NCBI GenBank assembly: GCA_947179155.2 | Contig: OX359269.1 | Location: forward strand, 31,960,517-32,024,516 | Reading direction: 5' to 3' | DNA from: Hedera helix | Lineage: Eukaryota; Streptophyta; Magnoliopsida; Apiales; Araliaceae | DNA: 64,000 nt | Shown here: positions 11,372-22,430 of the stretch, piece by piece | Position numbering within the stretch: the first letter of the stretch is position 1 | Layout: each line of letters opens with the position of its first letter | Notes under the pieces: model-generated | Seen by the model: the letters and a program-made list of their open reading frames with translations, nothing else | What the model was told of the DNA's origin: nothing | Databases searched by the model: none | Translations under genes and position numbers: made by a program

Positions 11372-11761
11372 ATGACAAAAGTTGTTTTGCAATGACTAGT
11401 GCAATTTGTAATGACATTTAAAACTTGTTGCCTTATAGTATGCATTGTTGCACCTTTTAATATGCATAATTACACATTGCAGTGACATAAAGCACAAAGC
11501 ACCAAAAAGATGCACAAAATACTTATTAAAATCACTAAACAGATGCATACAATAATATTTCCAAAAATAACAAGGACTTTTGCATTAAAGCACTCCTTTC
11601 AACCTTCAATGTCAATTTCAGATAGCTATCATAGATACAATGTGCACCATTTACATAAATTAACCCAACTGTCATAATTTACCAATAGTTTGCCAAAAAA
11701 TAAACCAAATAGTGACCACTTAAACAATTTCAACAACAAATACTACATAATAATTAATTAG

Positions 11762-14700
11762 TTAAACTCTTGCATAATCCAAAAATATCACACAACAAAT
11801 ACTATTAATAATTTGCATCACGCACAACTTGAAGTAGATATCCACAACTTTTTCTTTTGCCTTTGCATCAAGCCTTACATTCATTCCATCAATTACTTGA
11901 TTTGTAGAAATCCAATTTCTTCCCCTAGATTGGGATGGCTTCATAGCTGATATAGGTGTTGTTGAAACTTGAGTATTAACTTAACTTTGAGTATTCATTG
12001 TGGCTGGAGTACTTCTTTGGCTTTAATGATTTCCTTGACTTACATTAGAACTAATTAAAATCTCTAATATCTTGAAAGCATTAAACAAAAACAATTAATG
12101 GTTAAGTCAGTCAATAAAATATGTAATGTATGCTTTAATAAAGTAAACATGCTAGACTTGTCAAAAGTATTTACCCTAGTATGTTGTGCCCCACTTAATA
12201 TGTAAGAATCCCTACTTATAGATACATAGATACTAAACCTAGTTCTACCTCTACTTATCCCTCTCCCTCTCCCTTGTGGCCTACCTCTCTCTCTATCTCT
12301 CTCTCTCCCGTGTGGCCTACTTCTTCCTTTTCCTTGACCACCAATACTTGGGGGCCTACCTCTACCTCTGCCTCTACTTACACTTTCAGCGAGTGCAACT
12401 CCAGCTTGTATATGAGTATCATCTCCACCTCTCCCTGCACTACTAGTTACCCATCTACTTTCATTACTAGACACATCTTCTTACACTACTAGATGTTCCT
12501 TTACCTGCAATATTGGATATACCTTTCCCTGCATTACCTAATACTCTTCTACCTGCACTATTAGATGTTCCTATACTTGATCCACCTTCTGCAGCTGTAA
12601 GAATTAAATATGTAAGGTTAATTACTTTGCAAATCAAGTAAGTAAAATAAAAAATTAGTCAAACTATTAAGTTGTAGTTACCTTTTTTCTTTTGAGGCCT
12701 TTTAACAAGTGTGTTCTTGCAAGTCAAACTATTATGACCAACCTGATTGCACCTCTAGTATATTATCTGTATTCCTTTTTTTGACAATCTTCCATTTGCA
12801 CCTAACTTATGTTCCTCATGTGGATCTTTAATCCCTTGTTTCTTTGGCCTTCTAGGAAGCATTTTCAACTTTGGGGCTAATAAATTCTCATTGCCTGAAG
12901 GATCCCACAGATCTAGTTCATTTATTCCTTTCAATAGAAACTAGTGAGATGCCAAGTAAGCATCTCTCTTAAGCATTGGATGTACATGTTCCACAGGCTC
13001 CTCCTTTTGTTCATAAATGGCAACAATTGCATACCTACAAGGGATACCATCAAGATCTCAGGCTCTGCAAGCATAAGTCTTGTTCACTAAACTTATTGTC
13101 CTACATTTAAGTCCACCATCCCTTTTCACTTCATAACCATTAAAACCATCCCACTTAGCTTCATACAAGAAACTATCATTCTTTGCATCCTCTAATTTTT
13201 TCCTAATTATAGGAGGTAGTACATCATCACTTCTGAGCATTATGGTCTTGTTTCTTACCAATCTCTCCATAATATGCTCTCTCATATCCTCAAACATCTT
13301 AATGATGGGCTTTTATCTTGCACTAACTATACAACTACTGAAGGTTTCTGACAAGTTGGTGGTGGTGATATCACACTCCACATGTCATTGAAGAAAGTTT
13401 TGCACCACTAATTTGCATCTTATTTTAACAACTGCTTATGTGCCTCTAGACTTAATTTCTTAAGTTCATTCATTTCATCCATGTAATGCCTCTTAGTAGT
13501 GTACTTAGCTATTTTCCATAATGCAGTCTTCAACTCAAATCCTTTGTTCTTTTTCCTCCAGTTTACATAGATGTGACTAGCACAACATCTATGCTCAGCT
13601 TAAGGTATAATTGTCCTGATTGCATTATCCAAACCTTGTATAGAAACATGATGGAATTAGCTTCATATGATTTAATATAACAAATATTTATAAGTTAGTA
13701 AATAAAAAAAAATATTTCATACCTTTTGTTGGTCTGTTATCAATGTGAGCCAATATCCTCCACCAAGATTATCTAGATCATCCATTAAAATATGCAAAAA
13801 CCAAGTCTAGTTGTTTGTGTTCTCTACCTCTACTACTTCCCAAATAATGGGATACATTTGATTATTTGCATCCCTCCCAACTGCACATAACAACTTACCC
13901 TTGCATATTCCTTTGAGGAAATATCCATCAAATCATCAAATCCTATATAAAATCTCACTGGTTCCTTAAGTGACTGCCTATCCACTTTAATTTCAAATGT
14001 CAAACCGTTGTTAGCCCTGTTCAATTCCTTCTCATAGTCTCATAATTGTCCATATATATCATCAATTGTTGCATAAGCACACTTAAGTCCAATTTCTTTG
14101 GTTCTGCAGCACTGGCTCAGTGACACTCTAACTTTTAAATACTTCTTCACATCCCACTAAAATTTTGAGAGTTTCCAAAATGGACATGCTTTTATTTTAT
14201 CATAATAGTGGTTGACCAAAAACCTTGCATTCACTTGTCTATTTTTCTATTTATTTATGCACTTGTAACATTGTTTTATCCCTTTAATCGTAAAAGTGTT
14301 CTCATATTTCAACACGCTTGCCCATAAATCCCAAGGACAGCCTTGTGCACACTTAACTTGCACCTTGTCCCCTACATATTTTAAAAAATGAACGTTATAT
14401 TTTTTTTCAATTGCATATTGTTTCACTGCCACTTTAAATTCTTTATGGTTAACAAATTTCATTCCAACAGAAAATTCAATATTTTTAATGTCAATCTTTG
14501 GATTAAACTCAAAAAAAAATCTTTCTTATATTGGTTGGTCTCACATCATCATCTTCATTCTCACTTGTTTCAGGTGTGTGCATCTCATTATAATCCAAAT
14601 CAATTTCCTATCTAGCTTCAATTGGAGCTATTTGCCCACCTTTATCCATTGCTCCCTACCACCTTCATCAACTGCTCCCTGACCACCATCTCCATTGCCT

Positions 14701-15412
14701 CTTTCCTCATTTGTATCTTCTAGCCCCCCTTCTACTGTCATATCTTCTATGTCTTCATTTTCTTCTTCTCTAATACCACATTTTTTTTCTTTTTATGTCC
14801 CTCTTTTTTCTCACTTTTTCCCTCTCTTTTGCTACTCTCACATTTTCCCTAGCAACAACTAATTCTTCATCACTCTCAACTAACCAGTCATAATTACTAT
14901 CAGAATCAGAGTATATCTCCTTCTCCTGCTTCATACTCTATATCATCCTCATCATCAATATGAAGTACATCAACCTCAAGTTGTTCTACTCCCTCATTAT
15001 TTAAATTTCCTTCAATGTTAATATCTGTTAAAACGTCAACAAATCCCTGACTTTCATCATATGTATTGTCATCAATGCTTACTATTTAATCATAGTCTAA
15101 ATAGATCTTAACAACAGGGTTTCTCTAAGCATACTCACACATTTCAATAACTACTTTATCATAACCTACTACCCTAAGCCATTCTCCTAAACTTAGTCCA
15201 AAGATAAGAAAATATACATTCTTCACATTCTTGCTTCCAAGTGTTGTCGAAACATAAACAATAATCCCAAGCGCAGTTATGTAATCAGGATCATATTTAA
15301 GCAATTCACTAACAGTGCCTCCAACATAATCAGCTATATCACTATTATTTACTAGTTTACCACCATGATGAAATCTTAAAGTAATGACATCTATTTCTGC
15401 ATTAAAGTGAAT
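11762..15412 (-). pseudogene. mudrA-like MULE transposase, decayed, with intron(s)
   Basis: Minus-strand pieces appear in the family order. An N-terminal region (about 15412-15100) has TLRFHHGGKLV then ADYVGGTVSELLKYDPD, and an acidic stretch follows. The MuDR DNA-binding domain (14462-14247) has EFKVAVKQYAI and CAQGCPWDLWA. About 14240-14030 has NRQVNARFLVNHYYDKI and RVSLSQCCR. The catalytic core (13940-13560) has FLKGICKGKLL, GRDANNQMYP and TDQQK, then an intron bounded by GT/AG, then AEHRCCASHIYVNW. A SWIM-type finger (about 13090-13020) ends GIPCRYAIVAIYEQ. A CCHC knuckle lies at about 12770-12720 (CNQVGHNSLTC). An Arg/Gly-rich tail (12474-12230) and a final piece to 11762 follow. Stops and frameshifts interrupt it repeatedly, so it is inactive. 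Confidence 0.88.
13925..13943 (-). other. 8-bp tandem duplication at the first catalytic Asp region of the MULE transposase
   Basis: On the minus strand TTTGATGA is immediately followed by TTTGATGG. Removing one 8-bp unit restores alignment with the conserved IG-x-DG-x-FLKG signature that holds the first catalytic aspartate. The duplication shifts the frame, which explains why the frame ending at 13833 reads out of register. Confidence 0.6.
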
Positions 15413-15784
15413 CTATATCAACAAAAAAAAAATTGAGAAGTACTATACATAAAGTAAACAAATGGGGACCTCACATGAATTAGTAGACAAAACTATGGGG
15501 AACTGTGGGTGAATTAAACTTTACAGTTGTGAGGCTAAATTTTCTTAGCAATACAAACATACTACAGATTTAAAAATATATATCAAACACATAAACATCA
15601 CACATATTTAAACCATAGACATAGATGTGTGGTATAGACACTTACTTCATGAAAGCTTCGAAATTGAGGACAAATGCATCGCATCAACTCATAATGAACA
15701 ATCACAGTCCTCTGTTGTTATCATTGAGAAATTTTGATTTTTTGAGACCTAAGGTTTTATCGATCGAAGTTTGGGCATTTTTGC

Positions 15785-16108
15785 CAAGTAGTTGATCGGT
15801 TGAATCGATTGTCTAAGAAATGTCTGAAAGATGTTTTAATATGCTTTAATGTAAAATAAAACACTGTTTGCCAAATTTACCCTTGACTAAACAATCTAAG
15901 TTAATAAAATGATGGAAATATTATTTTTTTTAAAAATACACATTAGCTGGACATGGCCCACTCAAGGAGGAACGTCATCAATTTCTGACGCGTCAAGTGA
16001 ATTTGGACAAAAGAGAAAAAAATTAATAGTTTACTTATCTAATTGATAAAATTAAAAGGGAAATCATTGAAGTGGAAAAAATATAATAATTTAGGATAGT
16101 AAAATATA
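15785..16108 (-). repeat. Right terminal inverted repeat of MULE (main part)
   Basis: It is the inverted counterpart of 5241-5580. Its outermost few bases were separated by the nested element and now lie at 17538-17545 (TTTAAGCC). The transposase gene begins about 370 bp inside it and is transcribed leftward. Confidence 0.85.
16100..16108. repeat. 9-bp target-site duplication of nested element, left copy
   Basis: TAAAATATA here is repeated at 17529-17537. Joining the two flanks at one copy restores GGATAGTAAAATATATTT, then AAGC, which mirrors the left MULE end. A 9-bp duplication is the MULE hallmark. Confidence 0.8.
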
Positions 16109-17528
16109 GGGTTAAATGCAAATGTGACCATTGAACTATAGGTAAATTTGGGCATTGAGCCTTTTTATTTTGGTCAATGCAAATCGAGTCATTTTCTATC
16201 CAAAAATTTGAATATTTAACCTTCAGATGTCATATGTGCGTTAACTTGCCTATATGCTACCCGTGGCAAGTTGATGTGCAACTTAAACCCAAAAATTTGT
16301 CATGTGTGCTACACGTGGCAAGTTGATGTGCAACTTAAACCCAAATTTATTTTGTTGCTTCCAGTAACTTGCCTATATGCTACACGTGGCAAGTTGATGT
16401 GCAACTTAAACCCAAATTTTGTTGCTTCCAGGATTTGATCCCAAAAACCATGAATTTAAAACTTTAACCATTAAACCACCCAAGCACTACACAAGCCTTG
16501 CTATTTAGTTTTCCTAACAAATAACTTATATTCTTAGTCAATCGTATCAGGAAAATAACTATCCCTCCTAACCCATTAGACCGACAATAATAAACAACCA
16601 CGAAAGGCCCTCGTGCAATCAGAAATTAAACCACTAAACCGTAAATATACAGCAACCAAAGAACTTCGACAATTATAAACCATTTAGGAATACATTCGTT
16701 CAAAAAGAAAAACATCCTTATCAAGTACAGTGCATTTAGATTCCAGACCAAGTCCAGGGAACATTAACTAACAAACATCACAAAATCCACAACTTATGAC
16801 AGATAGAGTGAAGCATCAACAAAAGATTCATGTCTGCAATTCACCATAACCATTTAAAGCATTTGCGCCGAAGAAGCTCTCAAACAGCTGAACCAAATAC
16901 ATATTTACAACCCAAACCATCATTAGTGGGTCTTTTTCCACCCCACTCAAATTCATCTAGATCTAGGCTTTCTTTGGAATCTTATATCTCCAATTTCCAA
17001 TCTTCAGATTTGAACCTCCAATTTTCACAAAAACCCTCACCTTATATCTCTCTGTCTATCCAGATCTGAGCTTTCTTCGTAATCGAACAATTGTCATGTC
17101 CAATTAAAGGAGAAACCCAAGAGTTTTATCCACATCTGTCAACAATTGTCAAATTCATCCAGATCTGGGCTTTATACACCAGAGAAATCTCTTGTTAACC
17201 CAATTCAACCCATTTCTCTCTCTGTTGTTCTTGTTATCTTTGTCTCTCTATATCTATAGAGAGAGAGAAAAGCTTCAATAGCAGAGCTCAAGAAATTAGC
17301 CAAAATTTCTCTGAAATTCGGAGGTTTTGAGGTTGATTATGGATGCAATTAGACTTTAACATGGTGAATCTGAAAAAGAGAAAGGGGCTAGTGGGTGTAT
17401 GATTGTCTTTTAATAAATTCTGTTGGAAAAATTAATTTGTTTGGTATATGACCTATTTGAATCATGCTAAAAGAGTTACTGACTCGATACCCAAATCTAC
17501 TTATAGTTTAGACTTCAATGGTCACATT
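16109..17528. mobile_element. Non-autonomous MULE-type element nested in the right TIR (1420 bp)
   Basis: The left end carries GGGTTAAATGCAAATGTGACC and then CATTGAACTATAGGTAAAT. The right end, inverted, reads AATGTGACCATTGAA, then a CTATAAGTAGATTTGGG-like block, so the ends are imperfect inverted repeats. The right terminus appears to lack about 11 outermost bases. No transposase is inside. The interior has a three-copy tandem repeat (16246-16425) and higher-complexity DNA at 16500-17380, which could be captured sequence. A small frame at 16830-17069 shows no family I recognise. Confidence 0.7.
16246..16425 (+). repeat. Tandem repeat, three copies of a ~55-65-bp unit
   Basis: Each copy contains GCTACACGTGGCAAGTTGAT (one with CCCGTGG) followed by a conserved run with GTGCAACTTAAACCCAAA. 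The unit includes an ACGTGG core of the G-box/ABRE type in two copies. Confidence 0.85.
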
Positions 17529-17602
17529 TAAAATATATTTAAGCCATTATTAGTATTATAAACTTAACCACGCTAAATCAGCCTTAACTAAAACCAACAT
17601 AG

Positions 17603-18083
17603 TTGTCAATATTACATGGCATACTTTTTGGAATTGTAATGACAGTAAAAATTAATAACTATATATTATAACTTTATAATCTGCCATTATTCATAACTTG
17701 TATTTATATTTATTTTTAATAATTTAATCCAATGAATCATTCATACCAGATCATCCAACAAATGAGTACATACGTGATTATCAAATTCTTATACTTCCTT
17801 TTACTTTCTTTTTTTTTTCTTGATCTTCGTTTCCTAACCGATTTGTACCGAGGGGTTGAGATCTTTTGTAATTAAATTTTTTGTTTTTCCGTGTCAAAAT
17901 TTATAACAACGATTTTTAAAATATATGGCGATAGTATGTACCGTCGTTATAATCATATTTTTTTGTAGAACTACAACGACGGGACATACCGTTATCATAG
18001 ACCCTAAAAACTTTCGTTATATGATTCAACACAGAGAAATAAATAATTTTTGTTACAGAGAATTGCATGCCTGTACCGAGTAC

Positions 18084-18125
<42 letters not shown>

Positions 18126-18360
18126 TGTTAATATTACATGGAACACTTTTTGGAATTGTAATGACAATAAGCATTAGTAACTATATATTCTTATATATTA
18201 TAACTTTATAATCTGCCATTATTTACAACTTGTATTTATATTTTTTTAATAGTTTAATCAAATGCATCATTCATACCGGATCATCTAACAAATGAGGACA
18301 GACGTGATTGTCAAATTCTTATGCTTCCTTTTATTTTCTTGATCTTTTATTTATATTCTG
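17603..18360 (+). repeat. Direct duplication of a ~220-bp segment with ~300 bp between copies
   Basis: About 17603-17815 and 18128-18350 match closely: both contain GTAATGACA, TATAACTTTATAATCTGCCA and TCATTCATACC, and end before GATCTT. The spacer holds an (ATT)n run of about 13 units (18085-18125). The arrangement is a ~525-bp tandem duplication, one copy of whose spacer lies between the repeats. Confidence 0.75.
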
Positions 18361-18524
18361 TATTCAAGTGCTGGTTTCGTTAAGCGCACAAGTCATGAAG
18401 GCATGTTAGTAAGTACCATCAGAGCATCCTAGAATTTAAATATTTTCTCTCTCCTCCTCAAATTTCATCATCGAAGACCGAGATGATGAAATTCATTACT
18501 AGCGAGGAAAAGAGCTGTTATACT

Positions 18525-19077
18525 TAGGGCTGTGCATTCATTTCGGTTTTTTCGGGAAATCGATCCGGACCGAACCGATTTTTCGGTATAAAATAAATCG
18601 GTTCGGTATCGGTACAAAAAAATCGGTATATACCGATTTTTCGGTACCGGTTCCGGTACCGCATATTTATGGTTCGGTATTTACCGAACTGAACCGGTAT
18701 ACCGATTTTCTATTTTATTTTTTAAAATTATTATTATTATTATTATTATTACTAAATAATTATTAATAATAATAGAAATAGTAATAATAATAATAATAGA
18801 AATAATAATAATAATAATAAAAAAAATAATAATAATAATAAAATTAATAATTATAATAATAAAATAATAATTATAATAATAAATTATTAATAAAATTAAT
18901 AAAAATAATAATAAAATATTAATTATATTAATTTCGGTTTTATTCAGTAAAAACCGGTACCGAACCGGTTTTCCGGTTCGGTATACCGGTACTTTCGGTA
19001 CCGGTTTCGGTATCAAAAAATTGCCACTTTCGGTACCGATCCGGTTCGGTCCGGGATTTACCGGTTGCACACCCCTA
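18525..19077. mobile_element. Non-autonomous hAT element (553 bp) with GGTTCGGT/CGGTACCG arrays
   Basis: The termini are TAGGGCTGTGCA and, inverted, TAGGGGTGTGCA. Flanks are an exact 8-bp duplication GTTATACT at 18517-18524 and 19078-19085. Both subterminal zones are arrays of CGGTTCGGT and TCGGTACCGG motifs. The ~240-bp centre is low-complexity AAT/ATT. There is no coding capacity. TAGGG-type ends with 8-bp duplications are standard for plant hAT elements. Confidence 0.92.
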
Positions 19078-19535
19078 GTTATACTTGGAGAAGAAGAAGA
19101 GGAAAAGAATTGTATACTTATGCTACTTGTGGTTGAGATAATGAAATAAATAAAGGAATAAAATAAAAAATAATATATCAAATAATTATTTTAGAAGATA
19201 AATTATTTCAATAGAAAAAAAATTTATTCTATCTTTTTTATTTTTATTCCATATGAGAGGGGTGGAATAAAATTCATTCCAATGAAATGAATATGTATAA
19301 TAATTTTACCATCATATTTAACCACTCATTCACATTAAGAGTCAAACATATACTTGAAATAACTTAAAATTATTTTATTCATTTATCTATTTCATTCCTT
19401 CAATTCAAACACAACATTAACATGACGTAATTACACGTTTTCGCATGTAAGAGTTGTGGTATTCATAATAATTTGTTGTGGATGCTTAAAATGTATCTTT
19501 ATAATCGCGGTTGCTGGGTTTAGAAATGGATGACA

Positions 19536-19801
19536 CTCTCTCCGTTCCTTTTAATTGATTTTTAGAAGAAAAATAAAAATTAAGAAATACAATTAATACT
19601 TTATCGGATGATTGATTAAGATGAGTATAAAATTTAAATATTATTATTCAAAATTTATTAAAAAAGATAAATGATAAATAAATTAATACTTAATATAGGG
19701 ATAATATAGTAAAATTAAATTATTAATATTTTCTTAAAAGCTACAAACGACAAATAAATTTCTTTTACAAAACTACAAATAAAAAGAAACGGAAGGAATA
19801 T
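19536..19801. mobile_element. MITE-like element with Stowaway-type ends
   Basis: The left end reads CTCTCTCCGTTCCTTTTAAT. The right end, inverted, reads TTCCTTCCGTTTCTTTTTAT and is similar. Length about 266 bp, AT-rich, non-coding. CTCCNTCCGT ends are typical of Stowaway-like elements. The exact TA duplication is not clear. Confidence 0.5.
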
Positions 19802-19889
19802 ACGATGGACAGGTCAAAAATGGAGTAACAGCCGGCGGTAGATGTTGATCACTTCTCGTATATATACACATATAGATATTATATTCTTT

Positions 19890-20129
19890 CTCTGTTTTAA
19901 AATTAAAGATATAATTTGACATTTGAGAACAAACAACGGCATATTAAGTTCCAGAATTAGTGTGACAAATAAAAGTTTAAAATGAAATAAATTTTGTAAT
20001 TAATAGTTTTTGTTATATACTATACAATTATAATTAAAATTAAATAAATTCATATCAATTTAAAATTTAAATATGCAATGGTTTGACCTAATAAATTAAA
20101 TTATATATTTAATTTTAGAACAGAAAAAA
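19890..20129. mobile_element. MITE family member, copy 1
   Basis: It shares AAATAAATTTTGTAATTAAT and a TATACTATACAATTATAAT-type core with 39337-39570 along most of its length, and both ends carry TAAAATTAAAGATATAATTT-like inverted sequence. Non-coding and AT-rich. Confidence 0.6.
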
Positions 20130-21140
20130 CTATATAATATATAATTCTATAATCAATATCTATAATCTATAATTAATAAGACAGAAAGCGAGTTGTTTTG
20201 ATTGCTTTCAAACCCGAGTAACTCGGTTTAATTTTTCCACTAATTCATTTGAGTCAGCCAAATATGCATGTAGCACTAAAAAAGGTCGAGTGCACGTCTT
20301 AATAATCCGTCCAAATTTTGATGGTGTAGTACTAAGCTCAGGGACAAATGCCACAGAAGGAATAGAAGTAGTTGCTCTCGAATGTTCTCTTCTCGTGTTC
20401 GAATAAGCTGTTTTCGACGCTAACTCGGGTCTTCAATTGGAGAAATTGAAATAAATCTATTGTCTATTTTAATAACTGTTGTGGCATTGGCATAGCCTTT
20501 ATAATGATATTCTTCATAATAATCTTGTTCGTAATAGTTTGTCCAAATCTGTATAGTTTTAATAATATAGAAGTCGATATTTTTACATTAGGCTCTTTGA
20601 TATAAATGTAGGATTCATTCTTATACATATTAATTCATACTTCTATGAATTGGATTAATAGTCACTACAACATGATAGTTTAGGGTCTCGCTCTCCGCTA
20701 GCGATTGCCCAACTCGTCGTTACATTGGTGAGAGTTGCAAGCTGGCATCGTTTCTGAAAGTCAAGTGTAAAGTGTAATTGGGCTTAAAAATTTATTTGTA
20801 ATCTGATTTTGGGTTTTACTAATATATTGGGTTTAAACTCATATTATAGTCGTTAGAGTTTTCTAATTATTATAAAATATTATTTGGTACGTGAATTATT
20901 ATAAAATGTGTAAAGCCTTTAATGAATACAGACAAACAGAACTAGCGAAATTGATAAACCGAATATCTCTTTTGTTCTTATTTTTTTTGTTTTTTATCTA
21001 ATTTTTGTGTGATTGTCAATTATTCATTCTTAAATTTTAATATTTCATTATTAGCGTGAGAGACAGATTATATAAAAATATATTTTTTTTATGTAAAATA
21101 TCAATTCCTTTATTCCAAATCCGTAGTGTATATATATATA
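20130..21140. other. Intergenic AT-rich DNA, nothing recognised
   Basis: No frame, terminal repeat or RNA signature was recognised here. The 20180-20480 stretch is somewhat more complex than its surroundings, but I could not assign it. Confidence 0.5.
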
Positions 21141-21143
21141 TAA

Positions 21144-21298
21144 CAGTTTTGTTACACGTAATGATTTATACAATGATTTATATAATTATCATTTATAAAA
21201 TAATAGATTCTATAGGATAATTAAAATATAAAATTTATTATTTTATAAATAATTATTATATAAATTAATATATAAATCATTACGTGTAATAAAATTTT
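21144..21298. mobile_element. Fold-back MITE (~155 bp)
   Basis: The left arm CAGTTTTGTTACACGTAATG and the right arm, inverted (TTTTATTACACGTAATGATT), continue pairing for about 70 bp each, so nearly the whole element folds into one hairpin. No coding capacity. Confidence 0.7.
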
Positions 21299-22109
21299 AT
21301 ATAAAATAAGACAAAAGAGGAGATGCTTTGCTTCCTTCAATTTGATTAAACTCGCTTTAACTTTTCGCAAGTTTCGAAGGCTCGGTAAAATCCATCCAAA
21401 TGATGAGTCCTAGACATATCGTTTTACAAAATTAACTCAATTAATTTAATCTATTATTCCGTGAAGTGACTAAGACGCAATAATCCGTTGCAAAATCTTA
21501 ACAGAATACTCCATAGTTAAATAATAATAATAATAATAATAAAAATATATATATATTTTAATTCGTCCAAAATATTTATGAATGATTAATAGCATATCTA
21601 CTCCGAAATATATTATATTTGGGACTACGAAATTTAAATTATCTCAAATCATTCTCCAAAAAAAGTTTAAATAAACACGACATATGAACCCAATTAAATA
21701 ATAATCTGGCCAACTTAGCCATCCGAATATTAACATGTGAATATATTTAAATTTTATATAGTCAAATTTTATTTTACATTTTAATATATATATATATATA
21801 TAAAGAGGGGTTTTCCTTGGTTTAAAAAAGAGGGGCTTTAGAGAGAGGGAGAGAGAGCGGGGGTTTTAATTTTAATTTTATTTTATATTTTAAAATATTA
21901 TTATTTTATTTTAAATTCTTTTATTGTAAAATTTTAAGTTTATTTTAATTTTATTTGTATTTTTATAATTTTTGTTTTAATATTTTTTTGTATTTTTAAA
22001 AAAAAGTCATGTCATATTCACATAATAATAAAAAAAAAATTATCTCATTTTCAAAATAATAAAAAAGTTGCACAAGCATATCGAAAATAAAAATAATTTC
22101 CGTCCAATG

Positions 22110-22430
22110 AATTTGATGTAATGACCTTATTATAATTTTTTAATTAGTATGATGGTCCAATGAAAAAAATTAAAAGTTTAGTGGCTTAACGCACAAAATC
22201 AGACAAGTTCAGTGGCCTAAATGTTAATTTGTCTTGACACGTTATTTCCAAAAAAAAATAAAATGTCATGTCAGATTTTCAGCTAACGTCTGCTAGCTGA
22301 TTTTAACAGAATGACCTGATTACAAATTTTTAGTTAGTACAGTAGTCTAATTAACAAAATTAAAAATTCAATAGTCTAACGCAAAAAATTCGATAAGTTT
22401 TATGGTGTAAATATTAATTTTGCCATAAAA
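22110..22430 (+). repeat. Two diverged direct copies of a ~140-bp segment
   Basis: About 22110-22240 and 22290-22430 share the series ATGACCTNATTA, TTAGTANG, TCTAATNAANAAAATTAAAA, CTTAACGCA/TCTAACGCA and a final TAAATNTTAATTT. The spacer between copies contains the GTCAGATTTTCAGCTAACGT segment. Similar sequence is common in plant MULE ends, but no partner repeat was identified. Confidence 0.5.

Larger units (their letters stand above)
5241..17545. mobile_element. Large decayed Mutator-like element (MULE) with two convergent genes
   Basis: Long inverted repeats (5241-5580 and 15785-16108 plus 17538-17545) bound the element. The left end reads GCTTAAATATATTTTACTA. The right end matches it in inverse orientation once the nested element 16109-17528 is removed at its 9-bp duplication. 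Inside are a + strand GRF zinc-finger pseudogene next to the left repeat and a - strand mudrA-like transposase pseudogene next to the right repeat, converging as mudrA and mudrB do in maize MuDR. A copia element (6617-11371) has inserted between them. Without insertions the element would be about 6.1 kb. I could not identify a convincing target duplication for the outer ends. Confidence 0.8.

Noticed and set aside
16430..16495. tRNA gene
   Set aside because: Only weak A/B-box resemblance. No acceptor-stem pairing or anticodon arm could be drawn.
17885..18060. CACTA-type transposon end (CAACGACGGG, ACCGTCG blocks)
   Set aside because: The motifs resemble CACTA subterminal words, but no CACTA terminus, partner end or 3-bp duplication was found.
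18681..19181. 166-codon minus-strand frame
   Set aside because: It runs through the AAT/ATT core and the CGGTTC arrays of a non-autonomous hAT element; low complexity with no family match.
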